Positions 29,910 to 39,651 of a stretch of 64,000 bases of DNA are shown piece after piece. Below the pieces are notes generated by a model. It was not told where the DNA came from and made no database searches. It was given only the letters and a program-made list of their open reading frames with translations. Source of the DNA: Chrysophaeum taylorii (taxonomy: Eukaryota > Sar > Pelagophyceae > Pelagomonadales > Pelagomonadaceae); contig JAQMWT010000439.1 of NCBI GenBank assembly GCA_029834535.1, forward strand, positions 62,001 through 126,000. The letters run 5' to 3'. A program made the position numbers and the translations under genes. How positions within the stretch are numbered: the first letter of the stretch is position 1; each line of letters starts with the position of its first letter.

Positions 29910-30872
29910 ATGCTGCTGGCGGCTGCTGGCGGGTTGTGCTCGTGGCAGCTCGTCGTGCTCATTGTTGCGACACAGCCCGATCGTAATCGCGACCTCGAGA
30001 CGGTCCGATATCGCAATGAGCTGCGTGGCTTGGTTCGAGATCTCGGCGGCATGCCCAAGCGATGGACGCCAACGGCATCGCGAGCGCTCTTCTCCGAGCC
30101 TGTCGAGGGCGCTGTCGTGTTGTGCTCGGTGAGCGACGACAAGTACGTATCTCGGCCCCTGTCGCAAGCCTCGATCTCGAGCATGGCCTTGTATGCATCG
30201 GCGAGAGGCTACGCGTGCGACATTTTCCTCGTAGATAAGTTCAAGTGCTCGGCGAAGGTGCTCCTCGCCAACGTGCTCCTGGATCCTAACAGCGGCTATC
30301 TCTCCAACCCGGCGACCCAGGCGATCATGTTCTTTGATTTAGATGTCGTCATCGAGCGCGCGCTCAGACTCGACGCCGTCCTCGCCCGACACGCGCACTG
30401 CGGATTGCTAGTGCAGGACTCAGCGCGCTCGGTAAATACTGGCTGGTTTATGCTGCGCCCGTGGCCGCCGATACTCCGCCTCTCGCGCAACTGGCTCGCT
30501 GCTCACGCTTTCAGACCGCCATTTCCGTGCGACCAGGTGTCCCTTCAGGAGGCTCTCTTGGGCGAGTTCGCCAACGGCACGTCCTGCCTCGCTCGGACGC
30601 GGCGTAAGAGTGAGGCTCCTCTCCCGGCGCACGCTCTCAACCTCTGCTACGAGCGCCGAATGGCAAAAGCCGGCCTCGGCCCAGGCAACCGGACGCGTCC
30701 ACCCTTTTGCTTCCTCGACCACCGCACTCGGGTCAACATGCACGACGCGGGAGGCACCTATCGGCGTGGCGACGCGCTCCACCACCACTCACGCCGCCAG
30801 AATAATTACGCTCCGGCTGTCTCAAGAGAGATAAGAATAAGAACCGTGATAGTTTTCAAGACTTTCGTATGA
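29910..30872 (+). CDS. Glycosyltransferase-like type II membrane protein
   Basis: 320 residues from ATG 29910. The hydrophobic start (MLLAAAGGLCSWQLVVLIVA) is a signal anchor. The catalytic-type core has VVLCSVSDDKYV, then SMALYASARGYACDIFLVD and AIMFFDLDVVIE, where DLD is a DxD metal/nucleotide-sugar motif. VNTGWFMLRPWPP and PFPCDQVSLQEALL follow, as in GT34-like and related nucleotide-sugar transferases. VNMHDAGGTYRRGDALHHHS supplies a late His cluster. A Golgi location is inferred; donor and acceptor are unknown. Confidence 0.7.
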   Translation: MLLAAAGGLCSWQLVVLIVATQPDRNRDLETVRYRNELRGLVRDLGGMPKRWTPTASRALFSEPVEGAVVLCSVSDDKYVSRPLSQASISSMALYASARGYACDIFLVDKFKCSAKVLLANVLLDPNSGYLSNPATQAIMFFDLDVVIERALRLDAVLARHAHCGLLVQDSARSVNTGWFMLRPWPPILRLSRNWLAAHAFRPPFPCDQVSLQEALLGEFANGTSCLARTRRKSEAPLPAHALNLCYERRMAKAGLGPGNRTRPPFCFLDHRTRVNMHDAGGTYRRGDALHHHSRRQNNYAPAVSREIRIRTVIVFKTFV

Positions 30873-31509
30873 TGGCAGTCATCATATTGGGGGTGGAAGA
30901 TGAATCCTAGAGACACTGTCAGTGAAGCTGAAATACTTTTCTTTCTTTCTTTCTTTCTTTCTTTCTTTTTCTTCCTTCCTTCCTTCCTTCCTTCCTTCTC
31001 GAGATCTAGACGACACCACCCCAGTGTTCCGCCGCCGCCGGTCCGACCTGTGGTTACCATTCGTGTGCGAATGACGACGAGATCGCGGCGATTCGTACTC
31101 CCGCCGCTGGGCGTAAGTCTATATGTGTGACGTGATTCTTGATGCCCTGTATATAGATGACATTTGGCGGGCGACTGACTGTATTTCCACATCGATAATA
31201 TGCGCAACGAGGTGAGCCGGCACCCGCCGGAGAAAAAGGTTGGGGGTGGCCAAGTTCTTATATAAGCCCAGGACCCCACCTGGCTTGATGACGACATGCC
31301 TTCCAGATGGACCCGCCAGCAGCCTATATTCACATCTGCGCGCGACCACGGGGGGACAATAGGGGCCAGCAGGGCAGCATACACTGTGGGAAATATTTGT
31401 CCCTACTGTACCACCAGATCACAAGATGGCGTCGATCGGGCTCGAGGAGGCCCATCGGGCGCGCGCGAGATGATACCAACGTAGCAGTAAATCTGCAACG
31501 CAGCGCCGC
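30873..31509. other. Region between convergent genes with a CTTT/CTTC microsatellite
   Basis: Holds tandem CTTT units followed by CTTC/CTTCC units at about 30940-31000, then AT-richer unique sequence. No gene was seen. Confidence 0.55.
30940..31000 (+). repeat. Compound CTTT/TTCC microsatellite
   Basis: About eight CTTT units change abruptly to about seven CTTC/TTCC units. The whole stretch is polypyrimidine. Confidence 0.9.
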
Positions 31510-32526
31510 CTACTTTCCCAAGACGGTTGCCGATGGTGGTGGCGGAGGCACAGTGTTGTCGGCCGCGCTGCGGCGGCGAGCTCTGGCGGTCCGAAGAACG
31601 CGAGCGAGGCGTTTCGAATAGACCTGCGTGAAACCCGGGCGAGCGTCGTCTTCCGCCGTCCTAGGAACGCCGTCGGTGACGGGACATTTGCCTCGCAGCA
31701 CGTCTGCCTTCGAGTTGACCCCGTTCGGCCACATATCCATAGAGGGCTCTGGGTTGGCCTCGAGCAAGACAACGGTGCCTCCAGCATCGACCATGAAATC
31801 CAATCCGAAGAGCTCCCAAGTGTTTTCGAGCGCGAGAAAGTGTCGTTTGAGGCGAGGAGTCTTCTCGTCGTCTTCCGAACGCTGGCGTTTGCACGCGTCT
31901 CCGTGGTCGGCAAGCGCCGAGCAAAGAGCAGCCACCACCGTTCGTATCTGGCGCAAGACGCCGTCGAGATCAGCGGCGTCGCACAGCGAGCGATTGTGGC
32001 TATCGGGGTCGTACAACGGGTGATTCTTGTTGAACGACCGGTTGGTGATGCGCGCGTGGTCGTCGTCCTCCTCGGCCGCCAAAGGCGCGAGCAGGAGACG
32101 CGCGTCGTCGTAGACATAGCCGTCGAGGTCACCGACTAAGAGCAGGAGCGCGCGCGCGTGGAATTTGTGGCCATCTATGAGATACGACCGCACGACTCGC
32201 TGGATAACGTAGCACCGACTCTCGGCGTCGACGAGTGCCCACGCCTCCTCGACCGTCGCAGCGAAAGCGACGCCGTTCGCATTGCTCGAGTCAGTCGGCT
32301 TGACGACCCAGCCGTCGTCGTAGTCGCGCCCGGATGGATTCAGGGCCTCGTCCTGCCAGCCCTTTTGGTACGTCAAGGGCATATGCGAGCCCGCGTAGAG
32401 CGGTAACAACTCCTTGCGAATCAATGCCGACCGCAGAAACAAGCGGTCCCCGACGATCCTTCGCGCGAACACGGCGTCCCACGGTACCGACTTCCACCCT
32501 GATCCAACGTCGGTCACTTTGATCAT
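31510..32526 (-). CDS. Tubulin-tyrosine-ligase (TTL) domain protein
   Basis: A single exon of 338 residues from ATG 32526. The ATP-grasp motifs of the TTL family are in order: WVVKPTDSSNANGV (P-loop-like Lys), YVIQRVVRSYLIDGHKFHAR (family QRY-like and K-F-H/D-x-R motif), VGDLDGYVYDDARLLLAP, ITNRSFNKNHP (the TN motif), and FGLDFMVDAGGTVVLLEANP, whose E-x-N binds Mg. Members add Tyr, Glu or Gly to tubulin or related proteins; which one cannot be told. The C-terminus is Arg-rich then Pro-rich. Confidence 0.85.
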   Translation of the reverse strand: MIKVTDVGSGWKSVPWDAVFARRIVGDRLFLRSALIRKELLPLYAGSHMPLTYQKGWQDEALNPSGRDYDDGWVVKPTDSSNANGVAFAATVEEAWALVDAESRCYVIQRVVRSYLIDGHKFHARALLLLVGDLDGYVYDDARLLLAPLAAEEDDDHARITNRSFNKNHPLYDPDSHNRSLCDAADLDGVLRQIRTVVAALCSALADHGDACKRQRSEDDEKTPRLKRHFLALENTWELFGLDFMVDAGGTVVLLEANPEPSMDMWPNGVNSKADVLRGKCPVTDGVPRTAEDDARPGFTQVYSKRLARVLRTARARRRSAADNTVPPPPPSATVLGK

Positions 32527-32660
32527 CGTGAGGGTTTTGTTACCACCGCCTGGTCGAGAGTCTCATCATTAAAAAACCCCACACTTCTCTCAGAGCCCAC
32601 GAAAAGTGCGCGCAAGGGTTTCGGAAGGTGTGAGCGAGGTCAAGGTTTTGGCCTGAGTAA

Positions 32661-32685
32661 GACTTATTATGAATAATAATAAGTC
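32661..32685. other. Perfect 10-bp hairpin
   Basis: GACTTATTAT and ATAATAAGTC are perfect inverted repeats separated by a 5-nt loop. It lies upstream of the TTL-like gene and of the small gene at 32756. It could be an RNA stem or a palindromic protein site. Confidence 0.6.
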
Positions 32686-32755
32686 TGTTTTTGGGCAGTT
32701 GTAATAAACGGTCCATTTAGTAGTAGTAGAGTACCGGTTGCGGTTTCTCTCGCAG

Positions 32756-33131
32756 AGAGCACGCGATCGCCGCGATCGCACGCGACCCGACGCCGACGCC
32801 AGCGGCCATAGATAACAGGGTGCGCGACACGACGCTCCCTGTTGCGGTGTCGTCGATCGCTTCTACGCGAATTCCCATCGAGATCGCTCTCGAAATCTTT
32901 GAAATGGCTATGATGCTCAAAAAGCGCGAGTGGTGCCGCCACGTCTTCGACGGCGTCGAGACACCGCCGTTGCTATGCAATGAGAACTCGCCCCACGCCC
33001 TGCCCATCAGTCTCGACTACACTTGGGCAGACCGGTTGCCCGCGCTCATTCCGATATCGCCCCGAGACGACGCGCTTGGTGGCTCGCTGATGAATCGAAG
33101 GGGCCTAACGTATGATGACCGAACGCAATGA
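32756..33131 (+). CDS. Unrecognised small gene, probably the last exon
   Basis: A frame open from about 32730 to the TGA at 33129-33131 reads EHAIAAIARDPTPTPAAIDN, then RIPIEIALEIFEMAMMLKKR and EWCRHVFDGVETPPLLCNEN, which looks like real protein. There is no ATG before MAMMLKK. TTTCTCTCGCAG ending at 32755 is a good splice acceptor, so an upstream exon probably supplies the start. Nothing in the opposite strand explains it. The family is unrecognised. Confidence 0.45.
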
Positions 33132-33325
33132 TGAGAGCGCAGAAAAAAAAAAGAAAGAAAGACAGTACCTTTCGCGCCAGACAGATGGAGAAGTGGCGAT
33201 ATTGTTAAGCAGAACCGACGGCGCAGTCGTCGTCGTCGTATTGTACTAGCCAAAAAAGGCGAAGAAGAAGTTTGGTCGTATTCTGGGGCGGCGTGTACAC
33301 ATGGTGCGAACGCATACGCCTAGGC

Positions 33326-35821
33326 CTAGGGCGATGCGGCACCGTTTGGGGTTGTAGAAGACGGCGAAGGAGAAGAGGAGCGGGCTGCTTCCGCCGCTCT
33401 CCCCAGGAAACGGACGGCGTGGCGCGCGAGTTCGAGGGCGTGCGGCGGCGCGAGGGGGCCTAAGGAAAGCATGCCGAGGAAGCCGTGAGTGAGGCGGCGA
33501 TGGACGAGGAGGTGTGAGTCGACGCCGGCGCGCCTGGATTCAAAAAAAATCAGAAACGACACGCTTTTTCTTCTCACTTGAGTCTCGTGTGAAAATCGAC
33601 GGCGTCGTCGAGCAGAGGGTCGGTCCCGCCGCACAGCAGCAGGGTCGAGGGGAAGTGTCTCAGGACGGCGTCGGGCCTGAAGAAGAAGAAGAAGAAGGAG
33701 CAAGGGTGATATATTGGGTCGAACGACTTGGACGCACGCGTAGTAAGACATGAGGTCGCCGTTTTTGTCGTCGTCGGTGGCTCCGTAGGCTTTGGCGCAG
33801 CAGCAGAGGGTGTTATGCGGGAGGAGAATATCGAAGGAGTGGAGGATACGGCTCGGAGACTCGCACTGGAGGAGGTTAAGGGGGGGGTAGGCGAGGAGGA
33901 GCGCGTCCGGGAGGCGGCGGAGTTTGGCGTCCTTGGCCTGGTCGGTCGTGCGCTTGGCGATGCGAGTCATCGCCGAGGCGAGGATGCAGGCGCCGGCGGA
34001 TTCGCTCGAGCAGGTGACCGAGGCGACGGTCGGTCGACGGTCGAGGGGCGCGTGCGCGACGTCGAAACGCATCTCGGCCGCGATAGTTTTCCAGCGTTTT
34101 CGTCGCGCGGCGTCGCGCGGGTCCGAGTCGAAGAAGGCCGCGGCGGTGACGCCGTAGGCCTCGGTCGACTGGAGGCCGAGGTCGCCCGAGATGATGGCGT
34201 CGTAGACGCGGTGGATCTGGTTGACCGCGACGGGGTAGACGTGCTCTGGCGCGACGTCGTAGTCGGGGACGACGACGAGCGTCCTGTCGGTCGCGGTCGC
34301 GAGTTCGTGGAACCAGCGCCAGTGCGCGGCCTCGAAGGAGGCAACGAAGGCGCCGCCGTGGACGTGGATCAGGACGTCGAAGGAGGAGGAGGAGGCGGCG
34401 GCGTCGCCTCTCTCCTCCTCCTCCTCCTCGAGGTGGTGGGGGTCGCGGGTCCATTTGGCCTTGAGGTCGCGCCACGCGGTCGCGGCCGAGCCCGCGGCGC
34501 AGACGAGACACCTGACGCCGCCGATGCGGACGCGGGTCTGGAGCGCGAGGCCGCGGGCGCGCTCGAGGAGGCGCGCGAGGCCGATCGCAACGGGCGCGTC
34601 GCACGGGTACCACGCCCGTCTGAGCGATTCGGTCGTCGGCGCGGCGTTGGCGGCGGCGACGCGGCGGTTCGCGGCGTCGGCGAGGCACGCGTAGACCGGG
34701 ACGAGGGCGGCCGCGAGCGCGTAGGTCGCCGCGTCGGGGACGAGCGGACCGCCGCTCCCGAGGACGCGGCCGGCGACGTGGCAGGCGGCGAACCAGGTTC
34801 GCGCGCTCCACGAGATGACGGCGAGCTGCCACGGGACGCCGAGACGCCACCAGAAGCAGAGGTCTGGCGGCGCGGGCACGGCCTTGAGGCTCCGTTCCGG
34901 CAGGCCGCCGCGCTTCGTGAGGGGCTTGAGGAGCGAGCAGTAGGACTGGTTCTCGCGCGTCAACCGCAGTCCGTCGTCGAGCGTCACGTTCAAGACCGAC
35001 CACAGCCGAACGGCCGCCTGGAGGGCGACGTCGACCTCGCGCAGCCGCGACGCGATCGATGCCGCGCGTACCACGCGCCGCGCGATCAACAGACTAGTCG
35101 CGACGCACGCCGGCACGATCGCCCTCGAGGAGGAAGAAAACCGCCGCGAGAGTCCGGCGGCGACGATCGCGACACCCCAGAGCGGGATCGTCGTCTCCGC
35201 GGGGTTAGCCTCGAGGTCGTCGAAGACCGTCTCGGCGACCGCGAGCGCGCGCGAGACGTACTCGAGGAACATCATGACGCCGCCGACGGGCCCGGGAAGA
35301 GCCCTCGCCAGCCGAGACTCGGCGTCGACCTTGCCGGCCGCGTCGACGAGGCAGTCGGCGAGTTCGAGGAGCTCCTCCGTCTCTCTGAACTCGTCGATCG
35401 CCGCGAGGGCGACCGCCGCCCCTTCCGAGGGCTTCCGGCCCGTCGTCGCACACACGGCGCGGCCGCGCGACGAGAGTCCGTTGCTCGCGCGGCCGCGCGG
35501 CCGCGGCGACGCGATCACCACGTCGTCCGCCGCGAGCGCGACGCGACGCAAAAGGTCGTCGAGGTACTCGTACAGCAGTCGGTGCAGCGAGATGAAGCTC
35601 AGCACGATCCCCGACACCTCAGCCGACCCGCACGCGTCGTAGAGCCTCGGCCCGATCCGAATCGCGGACCGCATGCACCCGTCGAGCAGCCCCACCGTCC
35701 TCCGCACAGTCTCGAGCCCCTGGCTCAGGTGTGGCGTCTTCTCGGCGTACCACTCTCGGCTGTCGGGCACGCGGTCCTCGAACGTCGACTGCCCGCGAAC
35801 GAGCGCCGGCGCCTCATCCAT
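33326..35821 (-). CDS. Hormone-sensitive-lipase-type alpha/beta hydrolase
   Basis: Three exons: 35821-33738, 33675-33578 and 33534-33326 (introns 62 and 43 nt), 2391 nt, 796 residues. ATG 35821 starts MDEAPALVRGQSTFEDRVPD; upstream codons are antisense to another ORF. The N-terminal ~330 residues are helical like the HSL N-terminal domain. The catalytic part has IHVHGGAFVASF (oxyanion HGG), then SSESAGACILASAM with the nucleophile Ser, then, across the spliced exons, LLLCGGTDPLLDDAVDFHTR with the acid Asp and LTHGFLGML with the His. The triad looks complete. HSL relatives cleave acylglycerols or sterol esters at lipid droplets. Confidence 0.85.
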   Translation of the reverse strand: MDEAPALVRGQSTFEDRVPDSREWYAEKTPHLSQGLETVRRTVGLLDGCMRSAIRIGPRLYDACGSAEVSGIVLSFISLHRLLYEYLDDLLRRVALAADDVVIASPRPRGRASNGLSSRGRAVCATTGRKPSEGAAVALAAIDEFRETEELLELADCLVDAAGKVDAESRLARALPGPVGGVMMFLEYVSRALAVAETVFDDLEANPAETTIPLWGVAIVAAGLSRRFSSSSRAIVPACVATSLLIARRVVRAASIASRLREVDVALQAAVRLWSVLNVTLDDGLRLTRENQSYCSLLKPLTKRGGLPERSLKAVPAPPDLCFWWRLGVPWQLAVISWSARTWFAACHVAGRVLGSGGPLVPDAATYALAAALVPVYACLADAANRRVAAANAAPTTESLRRAWYPCDAPVAIGLARLLERARGLALQTRVRIGGVRCLVCAAGSAATAWRDLKAKWTRDPHHLEEEEEERGDAAASSSSFDVLIHVHGGAFVASFEAAHWRWFHELATATDRTLVVVPDYDVAPEHVYPVAVNQIHRVYDAIISGDLGLQSTEAYGVTAAAFFDSDPRDAARRKRWKTIAAEMRFDVAHAPLDRRPTVASVTCSSESAGACILASAMTRIAKRTTDQAKDAKLRRLPDALLLAYPPLNLLQCESPSRILHSFDILLPHNTLCCCAKAYGATDDDKNGDLMSYYACVQVVRPNISPLLLLLLLLQARRRPETLPLDPAAVRRDRPSARRRRRFSHETQVRRKSVSFLIFFESRRAGVDSHLLVHRRLTHGFLGMLSLGPLAPPHALELARHAVRFLGRAAEAARSSSPSPSSTTPNGAASP

Positions 35822-35932
35822 TCTTTTGGGGGTCGCGACCGAGTTCGGGACCTTTTTGCGGCGCGCGGACGTGACCGCGTCGACAGGTCCGTCGTTTTCC
35901 CGTCCGGGGCCGCCTTGTCGGCGAGCGTCGCG

Positions 35933-36061
35933 ATGTTCACGGTCGAGGTGAGCAAGGAGCTCGGTGCCGCCGCGCGGGCCCTCGCGCGGTACGTGGACGA
36001 CCTCGAGACGGAGCTGGCGGCGGCCGACGCAACGGCCGTCAGGCTCCGGAAAGAAAGGTGA
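35933..36061 (+). CDS. Possible short coiled-coil ORF or first exon
   Basis: 42 codons (MFTVEVSKELGAAARALARY ... TAVRLRKER), an amphipathic helix, divergent from the lipase-like gene by 111 bp. Helix-like codons continue in another frame past the stop (REARDKSEAARTKKA), which suggests either an intron at the GTGACG after 36057 or a frameshift. Support is weak. Confidence 0.3.
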   Translation: MFTVEVSKELGAAARALARYVDDLETELAAADATAVRLRKER

Positions 36062-36167
36062 CGGCGCGCGAGGCTCGGGACAAATCGGAAGCGGCGCGCA
36101 CAAAAAAAGCGCTTCAACTTCAAATATTCCCTCTGACCTCACAAGTGATGTCATCATCATCATCATC

Positions 36168-37173
36168 ATGAAGTGGCTGCGTGCCTTGTTTCTTCAGCGC
36201 CATCATCACCGGCCGTTCGGGGAGCACGAAAGAACCTTCCTCCGGCGAACGGCCGCACGCGGCGAGGCGCCCAAGGTGGTCGCGGCGCGCGAGAACCCGG
36301 GCGTCCGCGTCGTTCCCGCCTTTGTCGACGACGAAGAGGCGCGGAATCTTGTTGCCGAGCTGCGCGGCGTGGTGGCCCAGTACGGCGCGAGCCACGTTGA
36401 AAACTCTCGGGGCTTTTTCGAGCACCAAATGAGCCATCTGAGCGCCCGCGTTCGCGCGGACTGTCGCGTCAATATGCTTCGGGCGACCGGCCGTCCTGAG
36501 CTCGAGACGCAGCCCGTCTGCCCGTGGCGCTACGGCGACGATTTCGACGCCGCGGCCCTCCCCCCGGGGCTCCGACGCTTCGCGGACAAGATTGCCGCGT
36601 CGCCCGACTTTTCGCTCGGTCCGTTGCGGGACGTCACAATCAACGCGAGGAAAAGCACCTTCTTCAGGCTCGACCCTCACGTCGACCCTCTCGACGACGG
36701 CGAAAACGTCTTCATCCTCGGCCTCCTTTCGGACACCGTTCTCACCTTCTCGCGCGTCGGCCCGTAAGTTTTTGTGTTTTGTTCTGTACCACCCGTGGGT
36801 GTAATCATCATTCATATATAGGCCTCTCTCGACCGTGGCCGACCAGAGGTATGTCTCGGTCGACTCCTGGGCGCCGGGGGAGGACATTGACGTCCTCGCG
36901 CTAGCCGGGTCCCTGGTCCACATGTCTGGCGATGCGCGGTCCACCTGGAACCACGGCATCCGCCTCGGCGTGTCGGCGGACCAGCTTCGAGACCTCGGGG
37001 TCTCAGTGCCGCCGCCGCCGCCGCCGCCGCCGCTTTCTGACTCCTCCTCCTCCTCCTCCGACGCCCTGCTCTTCGACTGGTTTGGCGCCCCCCTTCACCC
37101 TCTGCCCCGGCAACCCGAGCGAATATCCGTTGTCTATGCGTTTGCTGCTGCGAGACACCCATCTCGTTTTTGA
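36168..37173 (+). CDS. AlkB-type 2-oxoglutarate/Fe(II) dioxygenase
   Basis: Two exons, 36168-36763 and 36822-37173, with a 58-nt intron (GTAAGT...ATATAG), 315 residues. The fold's motifs are in order: INARKSTFFRLDPHVDPLDD contains the iron-binding HxD, ILGLLSDTVLTFS is the following strand, SLVHMSGDARSTWNHGIRLG supplies the distal His in an AlkB-style MSGDAR..W.HGI block, and ERISVVYAFA has the Arg that binds 2-oxoglutarate. A Pro/Ser run lies between the last two. The substrate (DNA, RNA or protein) is unknown; the MSGDAR block most resembles ALKBH4/6/7-like proteins. Confidence 0.82.
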
Positions 37174-37283
37174 GAAGCGCAAATCATTCCGTCGTGAACC
37201 CTGGGGTTCTGTTTTCAATTGGGTGACGACGGACGGGCGATGAGGTGAATCCCGAGAGCAGAAAGAAACTCGCCGCCGCCGCG

Positions 37284-39236
37284 ATGTCGAGGTCGTCGTC
37301 GTCGTCGTCTTGGTGGAAGTTAGCGGGGCTGTCTGGGTTGGCGTTGGTGGGGTTGATGGTTTCGATGCGGCAAGATGGTCTCCTCGCTGCGACGATCCGC
37401 GAGGGTGCGCGGTTGATCGAAGAGGAGGAGGCGTTGAGAGATGAAGAAGATATAAATGTTGTTGTTTCCGGGCGGCGGCCGCACGTGGTATTTTTTTTGA
37501 TCGACGACCAGGGAATGAACGATATCGGTCCGAACAGCACGGACTTGAGCTGGGCGACGCCGCGGCTCGAGGCGCTCGCTAGGGGGGGCGTGCGTCTGAC
37601 GCGATATTACACGATGCACCTCTGCACGCCGGCGCGGGCGGCCCTGTTGACGGGCAAGTACCCGATGCACATCGGGATGCAGCACTCGATGCTGTCGGGA
37701 AACGAGCCGTGGGGACTTCCGCTGAACAACACGATCGCTCCGCAGTACGCGGCGGCGCTCGGGTACCGGTCGGTCGCGATCGGCAAGTGGCACCTCGGGC
37801 ACTTCAAGCGCGAGTACACGCCGCTCGCTCGCGGATTCGACGAGTACTTTGGCTACTACACGGGATTCACAGACCACTACCGGCACGTGTCCGAGATCAC
37901 GTTTTGCGCGATCGACGGCGCGGGCTGTTGGTTCGATTTAAGAGACGGCGACAAGCCGGTGGTGGATCGCGAGGGCGACTACACGATGTACGCGATGCGC
38001 GACAAGGCGCGGGCGGCGATCGAGGCCCACGAGGACCCGCGCGTTCCCTTGTTTTTGTACTTTGCGTGCGCGACGGTCCACATGCCCGTGCAGCCGCCGA
38101 GCGACGTGTTTTCGGGACCTCAAGCGGCGCGGCTCGCGCGCATCCCCAACGCCCGGCGGCGCGCGTTTGCCGCGGCGACGGTTGCCACCGACGACGTCGC
38201 GGGGGATATCGTGGACGCGCTCGTGTCGCGCGACCTGTGGGAAAACACTATTTTCGTATGCGCCTCGGACAACGGCGCGCAGCCTCAAACCGTGGGCGCG
38301 GGCTCTAACTACCCTTTTCGCGGCATGAAGGGGTTTTATTTCGAGGGAGGCGTCAGGACGCACGCCTTCGTCCACTCGAGGCTGTTGGGGGGCCCAGCGA
38401 CGTACGACGGTCTTTTTTCGGTCGTCGACTGGCTCCCGACGTTGTTCGGGACGGTCGTCGAGCGCGCCGACGGCGTAGACCAGTGGGCGAATCTCGCGGC
38501 CGCCGCGAGGGGCGCGCCGGTCGAATCGCCCCGGACGGAAGTCGTCATCAACGTCGACGTCGTCGCCTGCGACCCCAATTCTACTGTACCCGACTGCGAC
38601 GACGGCGACTACTACGCGACGGGCGCGATCGTCTTCAACCAAACCCTCAAGCTGCTGCGGAACGTTTTTTATTTGCCGGTGTGGCCGGTCCCGCTCACCG
38701 ACGACCTCGACAACGACACGCTCCCCGGGTGGTCGACGGACGACTGGTACAATCCTGTCGTCACCGATTTTGTCTTCGATCTGGCCGACGATCCGACCGA
38801 ATCCCTCGATCTCAAAACGACGCGCCCCGACCTCTACGAGTCTCTGTCGGCTCGATTCGACGCCGTGCTCGCGACCGCGGTCCCCCCCGCCTACTGCTCG
38901 TACGCCGACGACCTCCGCGCGAGAAAGGTCTTTAACGCCACCAAGTTCCTAGGACCCTGGCTCGCCGACAAAGCTACCGATCGCGAGACTAAAGCCTGCA
39001 TCGACCGCGACGCGCCGTCCGACGACGAGGATGGATCCGGAGGTAACGAGGACGAGGCCTCCGCAGAACCCGCGGTCGCATCAAAGGGCCGCGCCACTTA
39101 TTATGCCTCCGTCTCGAACCCGTTCCCGAACGCCGTCTACTGTCGCTACGGTCTCCTTCCCTCCGCTTCCAGCGCGTGCGCCGACCAACATTCCTCTGCG
39201 TCGTTGTCGCCGCGTCTCTTACAAAAGCACCCATAG
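37284..39236 (+). CDS. Arylsulfatase-type sulfatase, type II membrane or secreted
   Basis: A single exon of 650 residues from ATG 37284. A hydrophobic helix (LAGLSGLALVGLMVSM) near residue 15 is a signal anchor. VVFFLIDDQGMNDIG supplies the metal-binding Asp pair, and CTPARAALLTGKYPMHIGMQ holds the C-x-P-x-R sulfatase signature whose Cys is converted to formylglycine. GKWHLGHFKREYTPLARGFD and ASDNGAQPQ (D-N metal ligands) complete the site. It most resembles arylsulfatase B/I/J-type enzymes. Many Asn sites suggest a secretory-pathway location. It would remove sulfate from sulfated glycans or small esters. The C-terminus is acidic and low-complexity. Confidence 0.9.
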   Translation: MSRSSSSSSWWKLAGLSGLALVGLMVSMRQDGLLAATIREGARLIEEEEALRDEEDINVVVSGRRPHVVFFLIDDQGMNDIGPNSTDLSWATPRLEALARGGVRLTRYYTMHLCTPARAALLTGKYPMHIGMQHSMLSGNEPWGLPLNNTIAPQYAAALGYRSVAIGKWHLGHFKREYTPLARGFDEYFGYYTGFTDHYRHVSEITFCAIDGAGCWFDLRDGDKPVVDREGDYTMYAMRDKARAAIEAHEDPRVPLFLYFACATVHMPVQPPSDVFSGPQAARLARIPNARRRAFAAATVATDDVAGDIVDALVSRDLWENTIFVCASDNGAQPQTVGAGSNYPFRGMKGFYFEGGVRTHAFVHSRLLGGPATYDGLFSVVDWLPTLFGTVVERADGVDQWANLAAAARGAPVESPRTEVVINVDVVACDPNSTVPDCDDGDYYATGAIVFNQTLKLLRNVFYLPVWPVPLTDDLDNDTLPGWSTDDWYNPVVTDFVFDLADDPTESLDLKTTRPDLYESLSARFDAVLATAVPPAYCSYADDLRARKVFNATKFLGPWLADKATDRETKACIDRDAPSDDEDGSGGNEDEASAEPAVASKGRATYYASVSNPFPNAVYCRYGLLPSASSACADQHSSASLSPRLLQKHP

Positions 39237-39651
39237 CACTCATTTTAATTGTGATGCTGCTCGTTCTTTTGTTGTTGTTGTTGCTTTTGGACGAACAACG
39301 CACCTTCCTCAGTATAAAGAGCCCGCGCCACGGCTTCTTCTTCTTTCTACGTTCATTCGATGTCACATCGGTCGACGACGACGACGACGACGTGTCTACG
39401 CTATTTGTGAGCGCGTGTTATATATATATCTGTCATAGGAGAAAAGTAGTCGTCCCGAGATCGATCGGATCGGTCCGGTCCGGTCCGGTCCGGTCCGTCC
39501 GTTCGCGGAGTGACGGGACTCGTCTTCGACATGCGCATTCGTCGTCGTCGTATTGAAAGGGAATGTGGCTGTTCTTTGTTGATTCCACATCGAAACGAGA
39601 CCGAGAAGAAGGCGGCAAGCACGCCGTCGTCGGTTTAGACCGGTCAGCTGA
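39237..39651. other. Spacer between convergent genes with CCGGT repeats
   Basis: Contains several tandem GGTCC units at about 39464-39500 and GAC/GTTGTT short repeats. No gene was seen; it must hold both 3' ends. Confidence 0.6.

Noticed and set aside
33728-36061. A plus-strand open frame of about 777 codons
   Set aside because: It is the GC-rich antisense of the lipase-type gene, which has the complete catalytic motifs. Only its last 42 codons, beyond the lipase start, were kept as a weak candidate.
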